Shown here in pieces: positions 25,086 to 39,060 of a stretch of DNA of 64,000 bases. Location of the stretch: the NCBI GenBank assembly GCA_028023455.1, contig JAQFVV010006216.1:4108877-4172876 (forward strand), written 5' to 3'. Position numbers and translations under genes: made by a program. Origin of the DNA: Epiperipatus broadwayi. Lineage: Eukaryota; Onychophora; Udeonychophora; Euonychophora; Peripatidae. The first letter of the stretch is position 1; the number at the start of each line of letters is the position of its first letter. The notes beneath the pieces are model-generated. The model had not been told where the DNA came from. It worked only from the letters and a program-made list of their open reading frames with translations, and did no database searches.

Positions 25086-28000
25086 TATAAATACAAATTC
25101 TCTAGCTATATTTTAATAAAATCTCTGCTTTCATCAATTATTTGTTTTTGAGGTCATCGTTTTATAAGGAAATGTATCATGAATTTGAAGTACTTCAATA
25201 TAACTGTAATAATAAAACATAAATTAAACTACTCTGTAAATGTAATAAAAATTAAATCGTGTATAATATAACTTGACACTGTATTGAAACGCTCATCTGA
25301 GTTCAGTATAATAAGTCAACTGACAAATAGTACTATGTGGTTTATATCATGGGATGGCATACATTGTTGTGGGACTCACTGCCATAGCAACAATATCAAC
25401 TCACTTTGCAGCTCATTTTTTACTATAACAATATGCCACACAAAATGACAAAATGGAAATAATTATATTAAACAGCTGTAAGCATAAATAAAAAAGCAAC
25501 TCAAATTTTGCTAATTTTTAATACTGTGTTCGGAAGTCACTTGGTAACCACCAGATTATTTTTGATATCTGTTTTGACATGTGTGGGTAACTATGTTTTT
25601 ATATTTATGGTCAATTATAAATATATGCATCATGAAATAGTCAACATAATGTAATACATTATACTGTTTTTCAATAATAATTTCTCTTCTAGAAAGTATT
25701 TTGTTGAAATATTTTGTGATAATGATTGGCTTGATGATAGGCACAGCATATTCAAAATAAAAGAACCCTATCCTTTTTTGGAAAAGAGCCACATGCACCC
25801 CTGATGTACTGGTTTCTAATACCTGTTACAATATATATTTTTATGGTTCTGAATGGAGATTCAAAGTAAGTAGATGATGGATACTGAAAAAAGTATATGC
25901 TTATCTGATGTATTGAGGGTTCACTGCTTTATATTCTCTACAATTAGTCATATTTGATGCTTAAAATGATAATAAAATTTAAAAAAAAAATGAAATGGAT
26001 TGAATGCAAAAATATACATATATATAAATTCTTGTTTTATCAGTCAACATGCAGATAATGTTTTTTCACAATGTATTTTCTTCATATAATTCTAGCAAAC
26101 TTTTTTATTTCATCAATTCATCTTTCATCTAATCTTTTTTCAAAATCTATGTTTCACTTAGATGTCTGTCTTTATCTTTAAAAAATCATTAATATTTTCA
26201 AATTTGTTTGTAATTTCAAAACTTTCTCAGGCCATAAGTCAAGAAATTGTATTTGCATTTTTTGCTCTTTGTTGAGAAATTTTGCAAAGTTTTTTTTTCT
26301 ATATATATATATTTTTTCTAATATTTTAATTTCAAAAAATTCAAAAGATGGTGGGATAATAAAATAAGTGGGTCTTCAAAGTTTTTTAAACTCCACGATG
26401 ATGGGTGTCTTATATATTTGGCAATCTCAAACTTTGTGAGATGATTTCGAGAAAATATTACAATGATCTAAAAACTTAATTTTTTGTAAAGTTTATGATT
26501 ATTTTGTATCATAATTGTGTAATAATTATTAGAAATCAAAAATATACATTATTACATATTTATTTTTTTACAGAAATGTTTTATTTTTAAATATAAAAGA
26601 ATATATTCTTCTGTGTAACATTACTATAGAGATTAAGGTCACAGGAAACACAACTGTTTTAAAGTAATATCATTCAACAGTCAATAATATTATTTAATAA
26701 TATTGTAAAAATTATGAAAAAAATTTAAATTTTTAAAGTATAACTTGATAAATTTACTAGATCTTAAAAATAATTAATTCAGATTTTTAAAACAAATATC
26801 AAGCAAAAAATGTTTTGTTCATTTTGCAAATTGAATCTGCTCCACCTGAAATTTGATGATATGACAGCCCTTTGCTTTGATTAAAATCTAATTTTTAAAA
26901 TAATTCTGAAAATCAAATATGATTTTTAAAAATTTATTTATTTTCTAAATAAAAATATTTATCAAATGAGATCAAATTTATTATATTCTGATAAATAATA
27001 ATGTAAAGTGAAAGTTGAAAGTTTAAATCTAGTGACAACTAATAAATCTGTCAGAATGTTAGCGGAGTGCAAAAGGGTTAAATTAATGTACTATCCAAGT
27101 CAAATATTATTAACATTTTTTTTGCCATCATTAGTGATAATCATTTTGATTACTAAAAATACTTTTTATAGATTGCATTTAAAAAAATTCTATATATATA
27201 TTGTAATAGTAACTATCGTTTTGACAATTGGTAACAATCAAGTTAGCAATAAAATGAACAAAATACAATATTTGCAAATTAATTTTAGTCTAGGGAAATT
27301 TAAAGATAACTAATGAGTGGAGTAACCATGTACATGGTGAAGTGACTACCTACAACTTATTTTTAATTGACAAATTTATAATAGTCACAAGCAATGATCA
27401 AATTGAGCCCATATAAAAATAAGTTTTTATGCAGATTCAGTTATATTTTCTGATTATTACCCTTCTTCATCTAATACTTTATTACATTAATACAATAAAT
27501 AATCAGCTTGTATTCAGATGCAAAATGATAAAATTATTAAGAATGATAATTTTAATTAAAGAATAAAATTATATGATAATAAAAAAATGTATTTACATAT
27601 TTACACTTAAAAAATTATATGACAATCATGTGTGAGAGGCGAAAACTTTGTAGATTACAATAACTTATTGAGAATAACTATAGAAAGTTCAGTCAATTAC
27701 TTAATGTCTTTGTGACCCCACATATATATTTTGTTTCTGTAAATGTGGGAATATGGCCATTGAAATTATCAATTTCAACTGTCTTCTATGCATTGCTAAT
27801 ATTTTAACTTCTTTTGATTCATTCTGTGGCAGTTTTTACTATGAGAGTTTTTATTGCAATTATACTCTGAGCATTTGAAATAAGTAGATTTTCAGATTAA
27901 TTATAGTAGTACATTTCTTTAGGATAATTACTTTAGATGGCTAGTTTTTTTCTGGTTGCAAGTAAATGACAAATATTTCTTCAGCATTGAATAGTGATGA

Positions 28001-29990
28001 ACAGATTGAGAGGAACAGAGTTAATTTTAAGGAATATTCTTTGTTTACAGTTCCATATTCAACTATAATTGTAGAAAGGTCCGGTAAAGCATTCTTGAGG
28101 ATTCTCTACTTCATAAAATGCATGACATATATATACTTAAATAATTCTTACAAATTTTATTGACTTCTATAATGTAAAAGACACAATGTAGAAGTAGCTA
28201 CAGTTATTCCAACCATTTCTTGGAATACAGACGATTTTAGGAAACTTCTGTTGGTTCCCATAGCAACGTTTTTTATTTTGAAAAATATTCTTTATTTTAA
28301 AAAAATAAAATAATAATATATTAGATCTTTACACTTATTAATATCATTTTAAAACAATTTAAAATTTATTCTATACACATGAATTTTGCTGTACATAATA
28401 AAGAAAAAATATTTGCATTAAAGCAGTGCCTGTAAGCTCGGATGTGAGGGTTGCAATATATATATATCATTTTAAATTGGAAAAAATATCACAATAATTA
28501 ATCATAGCACAGTTATAAGAACTAAAATAGATAAAGTTATATATCTTGTTTTTAATCAGTACAAATTTAAAACTGGACCATCAAAAATATATCACATTTT
28601 GATATTTGCTTCCTTTACCATTTATAAATTGTTTCTCATAAAAAAAATACTGGAGTTAATATACAACCTTGTTAATACAACTTACCATTTCAAATGTGCC
28701 AGATTTTCTAATATCAATAAGGATTATTTTCCCTAATATTAACATGCAATAGTAATAGACATGAATAAACCTTCATACACATCAATTATTTTCAAACTTT
28801 ACTCAAATAACTCCTTTGCTTATCAATTATTTTGCATTTCCAGATAACAAAATTTATATCTATAGTTCTTTCTGATTTTTTAAAATAATATATTGAATTT
28901 TGATAACATATTTGATAACTGAAAGCAATATATTTAATAAAATCTTTGAAAGTATCTCCACTATAATGGACAATAGTGATTTTGCATAATAATTGTTGCA
29001 ATCACTTCTATCTACTTGAGTTGAAATAATAAAAATACAATCAGATAGCACAATTTTATATATTCCTAAAACAACCCAATTGGTTAAAATTTTCCAACAA
29101 TATTTATAACAAATACAAATAAGATAACAGAATAGATATATCATTAAATTATACTTTCATCTGAATTCTAATATAGTTATTTAAACTTAATTAACATGTT
29201 TTATCCATATGTTCTGAATATTCCCAAAATTATATAAAAGAATAATTTCCATTGATTTAATATTGTGTTTTAGGTCTATCTAATAAAAAAAACTATTGTA
29301 TTTCTTTTGCAATCTTAATCCATTTATCACTTTTAAACTTTCTTATTAGTCGATTAACTTCTGTTTTTAAATCCATATTGCTTATGAAACTCAGCTTTTA
29401 TTTTATCATTCATCTAAACATAAAAATTTTGTTTCCATTTAATAAACCATCAATGATACAATCATTGTCAAAAACAATCAGCATTTTCCTTTTAATGATC
29501 CCAGAATAAACTTATTTATATCTACAACATTCATATGCCTCTCTAATATGTCTTACTTGAAAATCCAAATTAATAATTTATATGTGTAACAGCTTTTGAA
29601 GTTTAGAAAAAGTAACATCTTTTTCTAAATAAATAAATATCACATATCTGATTCATATACTTGGTGTGATGCAATCATTGTTTAACTTTGAATGTGCTGA
29701 TCTATGCTGATCAATAATCAGAGTTAATTTTATAATATTAATATCTAAATTTAAAAATTAACTGGTTTTGAGACAAATTGCTCTTCATGTATTCAAAGCA
29801 AGGTTTTAATTTTGGGCTTTTTGATTTATTTATTTTTTGAAGAAAAACACAATAATAAAATAAATACAATATAACAATTATTTATAAATAATTTCTATGT
29901 TCACAAAAAATATAAATAATTATTCATCAAAAATAGAAAAAAGTTTAATCCTTATGCTGCTTTTACATATAGTTAAATGTGATACAAAAA
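25086..29990. other. AT-rich stretch, no supported gene
   Basis: Short open frames such as 27008-27313 (+) and 28860-29144 (-) are rich in I, L, Y, K and N, as AT-rich DNA encodes by chance. They have no recognisable domain, no consistent splice context and no close paralog here. No terminal repeats or RNA genes were recognised. Confidence 0.45.
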
Positions 29991-30016
29991 TATCTTTATA
30001 TAATAACAATAATATT

Positions 30017-30349
<333 letters not shown>

Positions 30350-30350
30350 A

Positions 30351-33022
30351 GCTCTTTTGGGCAAATATTACATAAATACAAACATAAAATAGATTGTGTA
30401 AAAGTATAAAACTTTTGAAGTATATTAAAGAACCTAGTAAAAGGAAGATATATGAAACCAATTTCATTAATTACAATAAAAATAATTTTATGAATATATA
30501 TATAAAACATGCATTAATTTAACTAATAATTGGCTAATGATAAATGAATGGAAAATTATATAATATACATTTATACAGGAATTTTTTTCCTGCCTTAAAA
30601 ATATTGTATTGTTTTAATAGGTTATAATTAATTTTATATAAAAAACAGATAGATGTCACTATTATGCAATGTAGGTAGTCATTGTGAAATAGTTCAAGCA
30701 CATTGAAAAGGGTAAAAATTAATATTTGCTGAAAAGAGCTTTTACGTGTATGATTAATATTATTGTTGTTATATAAAAATATTTTAAATCATATCGTATG
30801 ATTTATTTAAACATAATTATTTATATGAAATATTGTGAAAGGAAACTATTCTTCACACATGTGCTCCAAAATAGAAACATGTTCTCCCATTAATGAAGAT
30901 AATTATTTTAATGGTATTTTCTGATTTTGTTTTAGGAAATTCTAAATTAATAAAAAAAAAAACAAATTCAAAAATCATCAAATACTTTTCTATATTTATA
31001 ATTATTTGTATTTGGATGTTTAATTTAATAATAATAATTGTAATCTAGGTTTTGTATATCTTGTAAGTTACCTTATGCATGCACATACTTAATTAAAATT
31101 TTAATTTAATATTTATATATAATTTTATTAAATTAAAATGGCTACCTAGTATAGAAATAGAGCAAAATAATATATTAATATTGAAGAAAACTTTGAAAAA
31201 TTATATTGTTAAATTAAAAATTGATTTGTTATCATATTAAAATACACAAATAATTTTTTGAGATTTTGATTTAATAAAGTTTAGCTATTTGTTTATTGAA
31301 AATATTTTAATAAATATAATTTTAATTAAACTCTGTCCATTATTTTGTTGTTTAATATCACCCTTTAATATTATCTTTAATATCACTGTTTATTTTTACC
31401 ACACAAGTATAATTTTGAAATAATACTTTTGATACTATATGAAACAATAACCCTTTTGTAACATAAATCCTTTAAGTTTTGTTGTCCTTCTTAAAAGTAT
31501 TGGTTTCTTTTTATCAAAGAAGTAATCTTATTTTAGTAATTTTGCTGAACTTTGTTTATTCTTTACAAGTTTAGTTTTCTTAACACATCAATTGTATGTC
31601 ATTTTGCCAAATTTTAATTTATCCCAGCTCTTTTGTTTGTAGATAGACTGTTGTCTTGGAGACATATTTCATCATATAGAAGAGACTATAGGCATGCTAT
31701 ATATTATCCTTAAGGTCTATATCCAATGTTCCATTATTGATTACATTTTTACATAGTAAATGGCAACTCAATTAAGGTTTGCATTTATTGTACCTTTTTA
31801 TATATTTATGTAGTGAATAAATATCATAATGGCAATTGAAAAGATAATGAAATCTTACATTTTTAATGCTAGATCAGCTTTATTTTCATTGATAAATTTG
31901 ATTTAGCTTCCCTTACTGTGGTCATTTCTGTTATTTCTCAGTCTTAAAACATCTGGTTCTCATTCTCAACAATTAACAGCTCAACTAAATTCAACTGATT
32001 AGCTAACTTCAACTGTTTTTGGTAGTCTTTTGTATCCTTTATATACCCACAATCTTCTCATGCAATAATCTGTGTTGTCATCACATTAAAAGCAACGCTA
32101 TATGCTATTCCAAAAATATGCTGGTTTGTTTACCTTTTTTTTTTTTATCTATTTTGTTTTTCAATCTTTCTTTTGTAATTAATAACATGCTGATGCATTG
32201 CTGTGAAACTTTTTTATATAATAATTTCTGTAGGCTTTCAATATCATAATTTCTGCAGACTAAGCACTTTCAGAGTTTTGTTACTCCATAATCATAGTCT
32301 CTTTCTTTTGTTAAATTCTTCCTTAATGACTAATTTAATTTAAAAAATTTGAGCACATGAAAAAACAACAACTTTAAATTACTTTTTTTTCAGTTTATTG
32401 CACTTAAAAACTTACAAGATCAGAGCTTATATAAATTAATTATTAAAAGTAAATTCTTTACAATTAAAAATTGTTTCATGGTTTCCAATTTTCTTATATA
32501 CATAATTGTGTTTAAAGTATATATATGTAAAAACTTTTAACTTATTTGCTAAATAATTGCTTCCTTTTTTAAATCCAGTGTAAACTTTTTATTTGTTTTA
32601 TTCTACTATAAAAATTATTAATGTGTTGTATTTTAATTACTTTCACTCAACTTACTTACTGAGGCAAAATTTTATTTAGATTCTTAAACCCATCTACCTA
32701 ACTCATGAACTTGAAAATTAACTGGCTTTGTGGTCTGCACTATATTTTATACCTTGACTTATATAAATAATTTTAATAGACACATATACATGTTTTAATA
32801 TTATACATATGTAAATATTTCCATTTCATTTTATAATCTGGATTATTATTCAAAGTTACCATCGATAAACTTCAAATCCACAATCCCCCTTATAGTACAA
32901 CTACATTCATTTAATCAGTACAGATTATTTTATTTCAATCCTAAATTTATAGAGTTAAGTTGTTGTTAGAATGTACTACTTTGATAGTGTACCAAAATAT
33001 TTATTATGTGTGCAAACGTAGC
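30351..33022. other. AT-rich stretch, no supported gene
   Basis: At 30527-30640 the sequence TAATAATTGG...ATGAATGGAAAATTATATA matches 23944-24060, indicating a small dispersed repeat. A phrase around 32190 (TGATGCATTGCTGTGAAAC) resembles the reverse complement of 23570-23610. No coding region is supported. Confidence 0.4.
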
Positions 33023-33046
33023 ATATATATATATATATATATATAT
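33023..33046. repeat. (AT)n microsatellite
   Basis: A pure AT tract directly abutting the first unit of the 213 bp tandem repeat. Confidence 0.9.
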
Positions 33047-33471
33047 TCATAATATTATTTCCAGGAGCTTTCCTGCAATAAAAATATAATAGCCAAATAG
33101 CTGATGGTTCAGTGCAATAACAAGTACTTTCCTCAGTGCTTCGCAAGCATATTTTTCTCTCTTCATACACATTCTTTTAAATATCCATTCTGTAAACAAA
33201 TCTTTCCTGTAAAGATTACCAATGTTAATTATAATATTTTCACTAATAAATGAATTCATAGTATTATTTTCAGGAGCTTTGATATAATAAAAATAGAACA
33301 GCTAAATAGTTGACATTTTAGCACAATAGCAAGTACTTTCCTCAGAGCTTCACAAACAGATTTTTCTTTCTTCACACACATTCCTTCAAAATACCTCCAT
33401 TCTGTAAACAAATCTTTCCCATAAAGATTAATAATGTTAATTCTAATATTCTCATGAATAAATGAATTCAT
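33047..33471. repeat. two tandem copies of a ~213 bp repeat
   Basis: Units 33047-33258 and 33259-33471 share TTCAGGAGCTTT-like starts, AGCAAGTACTTTCCTCAG, TCTGTAAACAAATCTTTCC and AATAAATGAATTCATAGTA. On the minus strand both units stay open for about 70 codons and give aligned peptides (for example CEALRKVLVIAL and CEALRKVLAIVL). This may reflect a conserved coding remnant or simple similarity. A truncated inverted copy lies at 33480-33552. Confidence 0.75.
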
Positions 33472-33479
33472 AGTATTTA

Positions 33480-33552
33480 GCTATTATATTTTTATTATAT
33501 GGAAGCTCCCGGAAATAATATTATGAATTCATTTATCCATGAGAATGTTAAA
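33480..33552. repeat. inverted partial copy of the 213 bp repeat
   Basis: TATTTTTATTATATGGAAGCTCC and ATAATATTATGAATTCATTTAT correspond to the reverse complement of the unit junction at 33230-33290. It ends at the (TA)n tract before the next array. Confidence 0.65.
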
Positions 33553-33570
33553 ATTAATATATATATATAT

Positions 33571-34440
33571 GTTCACTAGAGGAAGCTTATCAATAGCTCC
33601 AATCAAGATTTAATTTATAAGTGCCGAAAAAGAAAAAATTCCAAATCTCTATCAGAATGTTCTTATCCCCAGACCAATTAGTTTCAAGCCTATGGCTCAC
33701 CTCAGTGAGGATCTAGAACTCTAGACCCTAGATCTAAAATCCCAATTCAAAAGTCAGCACATATTTAATACATTACCATCAATTTGAAAACCTGAATTTT
33801 TCAGACACGTAAATGTCATCAAATTCAGCCTTACAAACCAAATAGCTATATAGGTCTGAACTTGGTTCAGTTTCACAATATATTAATAGCCTCAGAAAAA
33901 GCCTTCAAGAGTACATTTTTAATAATTGATAAAATGACACAAATTGTGTGACTTGCTTTTAAGTTTGTATTAAAATGTTCATTAGAGGGATCTTACCAAT
34001 AGCTCCAATGAAGCTTTAATTTATAAGTGCCAAAAGAGAAAGATTTCAAAATTTCTATCAGAATATCCTCATCCCCAGACCAATTAGTTTCGAGCTTATG
34101 GCTCACCTCAGTGAGAAGCTAGAACTCCAGACACTAAATCTAAAATATAAATTTGAAAACCTGAATTTTTCAGATACATAAATGACTTCAAATCCAGCCT
34201 TACAAACCAAATAGCTATATGGGTCTGAACTCAGTTCAGTTTCACCATATATTAGTAGCTTCAGCAATATAACATCACAAAAGCCTTCTAGGATACACAT
34301 ATAATAATTAATAAAACAAGATACAAATTGTGTAACTTGCTTTTAAACTTGTATTAAGATGTTCACTAGAGGGAGCTTACCAATAGCTCCAATCAAGCTT
34401 TAATTTATAAGTGCCGAAAGAGAAAAAATTAAAAATTAAA
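33571..34440. repeat. ~406 bp tandem repeat family, array 2
   Basis: Units start at 33571, 33977 and 34361, giving periods of 406 and 384 bp. They share GTTCACTAGAGGGAGCTTAC, CAATAGCTCCAAT, TTATAAGTGCC, CATCCCCAGACCAATTAGTTTC and TTTTTCAGACACGTAAATG, and correspond to array 1 (6872-7470). The array follows (TA)n at 33558-33570. The second unit has lost about 22 bp. No coding region is seen. Confidence 0.85.
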
Positions 34441-34534
34441 GCTTGATTGAGTTACTGGTAAGCTCACTCTAGTGAACATTTTAATACAAGCTTAAAAGCA
34501 AGTTACACAATTTGTGTTTTGTTTTATTAATTAC
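34304..34534. repeat. palindrome at the end of array 2
   Basis: The end of the second unit and start of the third (34304-34406) are repeated inverted at 34431-34534, with a short spacer. Arms carry AATAAAACA, AATTGTGTAACTTGCTTTTAA and TGTTCACTAGAG in mirrored order. Such a terminal inverted copy is also present in the 53 kb array. Confidence 0.8.
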
Positions 34535-35100
34535 TGTATATATGTTGTGATTTAATTTCTCAAATTTTCATGTTTTCTTTTAACTAAATTGTCTAACTTT
34601 ACATTTTTGTAGATAATAGCTTCCTTAATGCTATCATTATAATATATATAATAAACCAAATATATCACTTCAAAATTAAATCACTAGTCAATATTAAAAT
34701 TCACTATCACAAAAATGTCTTGCTTAGTAGCTAAGATTATTTCCTTTGACAAGAATAAAAAGGAGAAAAGAATTCAAGAATTTCTTTTAATAAAATATGA
34801 ATCTTAAGTTATTATCTTATTCAAATGTTTTTTACTATTAAAATTAATTGGAATTATAATTTAAAACGTGGAATGTTAACACATATATGTGTTGTTTTGT
34901 GTTTTTGTTCGCATTTGAGGAATTTGCCTTGATAGAGAAATTATTCTAGTAAATCCTTAATTTTATATTGGCTAATAATTTAATTTTAAATTGGTATATT
35001 TAGTTTATTATATTGACTAGTTTAGTTTTTGTCATTATATATAATATTTATGATTTAAATAAACTTGGGCTATTATCATGAGACACACACACATATATAC
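34535..35100. other. AT-rich spacer
   Basis: No gene or recognised repeat until the (CA)n/(TA)n tract at 35085-35101. Confidence 0.5.
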
Positions 35101-35102
35101 AT

Positions 35103-35500
35103 TGTAACAGTCAAAATGAACAGCACACACGAAAATCGCCAAAGAATAATCTGCACCCAATTCCATATTCTGACATCACATGATCAAAACTTTTTATTTT
35201 TCTATTCTGCTAATTCAGGCAGATGCAAGAGACTCTTATTATTTAATTACCCTATTGATGACACACGCGTGTGTGTGTATGTATATATATATATATACAC
35301 ACGCGTGTGTGTGTATATATATATATATATTGTAATGATCAAAATGAGCAACTAACATATGAAAATTACCTAAGGGTAATCTGCACACAGCTTCATATTC
35401 TGACATCACATGGTCAAAAGTTTTTATTTTGATATCCTGCTAATTCAGACAGATACAAGAGACTCTTATTATATTCTAATTACTGCTATTGATTGCAATA
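35103..35500. repeat. duplicated ~165 bp segment separated by palindromic microsatellite
   Basis: Copy 1 (35103-35262) and copy 2 (35331-35500) both start TGTAA, then share TCAAAATGA, TTCATATTCTGACATCACATG and AGACTCTTATTAT. Between them (35263-35330) is a GT/TA/CACGCG compound microsatellite. TGTAA is also the first bases of the LTR candidates in this window, so these could be truncated LTR ends, but no matching 3' end was found. Confidence 0.6.
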
Positions 35501-37986
35501 AAAGACAAATGCTAGAATAATGAGAAATTAAAATTTATTTAGGTGTATATATAATCACCATGGTGCAATCAGATAAATATTAACATAATTGATTGGAACC
35601 CTTTGGGAACTTTTTAGTCATCTGGTCTCTTACCTGAGGTTCAAATTCAGAATAACAACACTTAATGATCAATTGTCTTATGTCCAGTATTTACACTCAA
35701 TCAATTTCATTTCACTGCCCTGTAGCAAGATTCATCTGAATAGGTATTTATCACTTCAATAGGATTATTATCTGACATTATGCATGAATGATATATGGAC
35801 CTGTGTATCTTAATTGTTCCTGGATAGATACAGATTCAATGCACAGACAAACTGTAAATATTAATAACTATTAATCCAAAACCAATCCTAATCCAATTAC
35901 AAAAATTATCAATGTCATTCACAAGTCTAAGGATACACTAAAAATCATTACCATAAAATACACTATTAGAAGACAGACTAATATAAATCATTTCTTGAAA
36001 CTTCATACTAAATGACTAAATTATGCATATAAAGTGAATACTTGAGTTATAACAGAGATAAATATCATGTATTCCAGACAATCTTTAACATCTGTTTTAA
36101 TAATATAATAAATCTCACCAAATGACTGGGTAGGAATCACACAACTACCTGACATTAGTGGTTGAGAACTTATAAACTAAATGGTAGAAATATGCAGCTA
36201 CCTGATAAATAATAATAATAATTTGCCAAGTGCAAAAGTCAGGAAGCACATCTGCTTTACACTCATTTCTGGACAATCAAAATTACATAACACACAATCT
36301 GTGGTAGGAATGAGAAGTCTACCTAAATAATATTCAGAGTATTAATAATGGATTTTGGTAATGCATTGGTATTACTCTGATCTCCACATATCTAAAACAA
36401 CCGCACATAAGCCTAAGAAAGTACTTAAAATAATTTAATACTTGGCTAATCTGACACACAAATATTCTCCCCCATGACTCAAGTGCATTTTGATTAAAAG
36501 TATAGGCTTTTATCATGATGAAGACAGGCTTTTTTAATTTACTTAATTTGTCTAGGCCATTAATATCAACATTATTTATGTTAAAGGTTAAATTATTAAC
36601 ATTTTTAGATCCCTCTTCTAACACATAATACATTCCAGACTAGTGGAAATAATCATTATTTATACCCATCTTTTATAATAATTACAAAATACAAGAGAAA
36701 CCTATAGCAAATGGTGAGGGTTGCAATAATTTGATAATTGTTTTATTGTATATGTTTTCTTTTATGTTGTGATGTCTGAATGGTTGATGCATCTAATAAA
36801 CCAGAAATAATAAGATTAGGCAATCCATCACTATTCTGCTCTCTAAAACATATATCTACACCAAATAAACCATAATATTCTATACAAAATTTCCAATACA
36901 AATTACACACACATATAAGGGATTAAATATATTAATATTAGTAAAACAAAACCATAAGAGCAAATATCTAAAGTTCATACAAATTAACTTCTTTAATCTT
37001 CAACAGTTTGTTATGAATTCAGGTACTATCCAACTCCATGCAGCCTTATTAATATAAACATAGCTATGTTTTCTAATATTCATTGAAGTTTCTCTGAAAT
37101 TATTCTTGCTGATTTAGACAGCAATCTTTGATGTATGCTTCTATTGATAATGCCCATTTCAGTTTATTTAGTGTATCAGTTATTTAATATGTAGTTAGAA
37201 TTTAAAGGTATTTACATTACTGAGTGGCATTTATTCCTTGTGGCATTATGGCTGGTCTCTTTTCCAAAGTTATAGGACACTTTTAAATTTCAGCAGTATA
37301 CAGTCTGTTTTTAATGGACACAATGAACAATGGAATGGCTTTACAATGCATCATGGTAGCCTCTTTGCACTTCATGACAGAACTAAGTCTGCAGTCAATG
37401 GGCTTGGCTAGAATGGAGTGGACAGTGTGCTTCTCTACTCTTCCATTATATATGCTTTCAGAAATACTATTATTTCTTTCTTCTAATCTATCAATCTTCT
37501 GAGAGACCACTTTTTATATTTCACAGAGTTGCCTCATCTATCCAATCAGTTTTCATTGTGGTTCAAGTTCATTCACCCTCCACTGGCTGGATATTAGGTC
37601 TAACTCTGTGATTCAGGGCTTATCACTAACTTCACAAGAATTAGCTTTAAAAGGGATTACAATAAAAATAAGAGATAATCTTTTGGCTAGCAAACATATG
37701 ATAGCAATCTCTTAATTAGCCAATCCGATTATCAACAAATTGATTAATTCACTCATTTCCATCCACCTAATTGTTAAATAACTCTGCAACAGATAATTAT
37801 TAAAATATTTCTAAAGATTTTATAAACTTTGTTTAAATTATATATTTATTCTAAATCAATTTTGAACTAATGAGGTTTAATATGTTTGATCTGTGGAAAT
37901 ACCTACATATACATTACACCTAGTAAAAAGAATGTTTTGACAACTTTGGATTAAACATTTTAATTCTTAAATGATGTAATCTGAAA
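35501..37986. other. unresolved region with decayed repeat character
   Basis: GC content is somewhat higher than in the flanks. Minus-strand frames at 36334-36633 (99 codons) and 37283-37510 (75 codons, predicted coiled coil with KIDRLEERNNSISES) stay open. The latter resembles the coiled N-terminal part of retroelement Gag proteins but has no diagnostic motif. No splice-consistent gene was recognised. Confidence 0.35.
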
Positions 37987-38395
37987 GTATTGTACCATTT
38001 ATTTATATATAAAGTACAAATTACTTTTTGATATTAGGTATTATAAAAAAAAGAAAGAAAGCGAACACGATCTTTATTTTTTTTTAGCATAATGTTTTGA
38101 AAAGAGAAAAAAAAAACGTACAGTGAAAGTTTAGTTTTTTTTTGAAATAAGTTAACTAAAATAAATTCAATGTTGGAAAGTGCATATTGAATCATTGATT
38201 AAAATAGCGAAAGGAAATTTCAAAAGGCGAAAGATTGTTATCAGAAACAATTTTCTGATGGTAATTAAAAATGGCCGAAATTCTTAGCGGAAAACAGACT
38301 TTGTAAAAAAGAAAAAGAGAAGAATGTAGAAGTTTATAAAGTAGAACAAAGAAAAAAAAAGAACATGCGCAGAGCTTCTAAAAAGAATCGAAGAG

Positions 38396-38403
38396 TATAA
38401 AAG
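38396..38403 (+). promoter_or_regulatory. TATA box of 5' LTR
   Basis: TATAAAAG in GAGTATAAAAGGAGCGG. Transcription would be expected to start about 30 bases downstream. The same box is at 43675-43682 in the 3' LTR. Confidence 0.7.
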
Positions 38404-38486
38404 GAGCGGACAGATTTGAAAAGGGGTCTTTTTTACCTGGGTGTTCCAATAGTGCTGAGCATTTGGAAGTGTTTCATATTTCTTTT

Positions 38487-38492
38487 AATAAA
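38487..38492 (+). terminator. polyadenylation signal in 5' LTR
   Basis: AATAAA, 91 bases after the TATA box. The equivalent in the 3' LTR (43766-43771) is the one that would end element transcripts. Confidence 0.55.
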
Positions 38493-38720
38493 ATGTGTTC
38501 ACTTAGATACCAGCTGAAATCGCTCGCCATGAGTGAGTAGAACGATATCGTTTGCCGACACTTTCTCTCGGAAAAAGTCACCTAGATCGTCCCCGTGCTA
38601 CCTAAATTAGATCGGAGATTCGGAAATAAAACTAAAAGAAAAAAAACAGCTACTGCGGACTACTCACTAACTGAATTGTACGTCGGGAAGATCGATGACC
38701 TACTTAATGTTAACTTACCG

Positions 38721-39060
38721 GTAAGTAAATGTACATAAATATTTTTTTTTTACATAAAGCTTTATGAATAATGAATTGAATTGAAATGTTATTCCATAAA
38801 ATTTTCTTGGATCAGAAGATTTACGAACTGAGAAATGAACCAAAATGTTGCTACAGAAAATTAGACTAAATAATTAATACTCCAATATTCGACGTAGATT
38901 AATGAATTCATATGCACAATCCTTTCCAACGTTGTAATGTCTGTCTTAATCATAATGATTGAATGTTTGACGAGTTATAATAAATCTTTATTATTAACTT
39001 CACTTTCATTGTACGTGTCAAAAATTAATACTATTCTATGTGATTTTTTTTTATCTTTAG
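38721..39060 (+). other. possible intron within the LTR leader
   Basis: A perfect donor (CCG|GTAAGT) at 38721 is followed 340 bp later by a pyrimidine-rich acceptor ending ATCTTTAG at 39060. The same signals are kept in the 3' LTR. If used, the transcript leader would be spliced before the coding region. This is inference from consensus sequences only. Confidence 0.3.

Noticed and set aside
27008-27313. 101-codon plus-strand frame as a small membrane protein gene
   Set aside because: Composition is what AT-rich DNA gives by chance, and there is no splice, domain or regulatory context.
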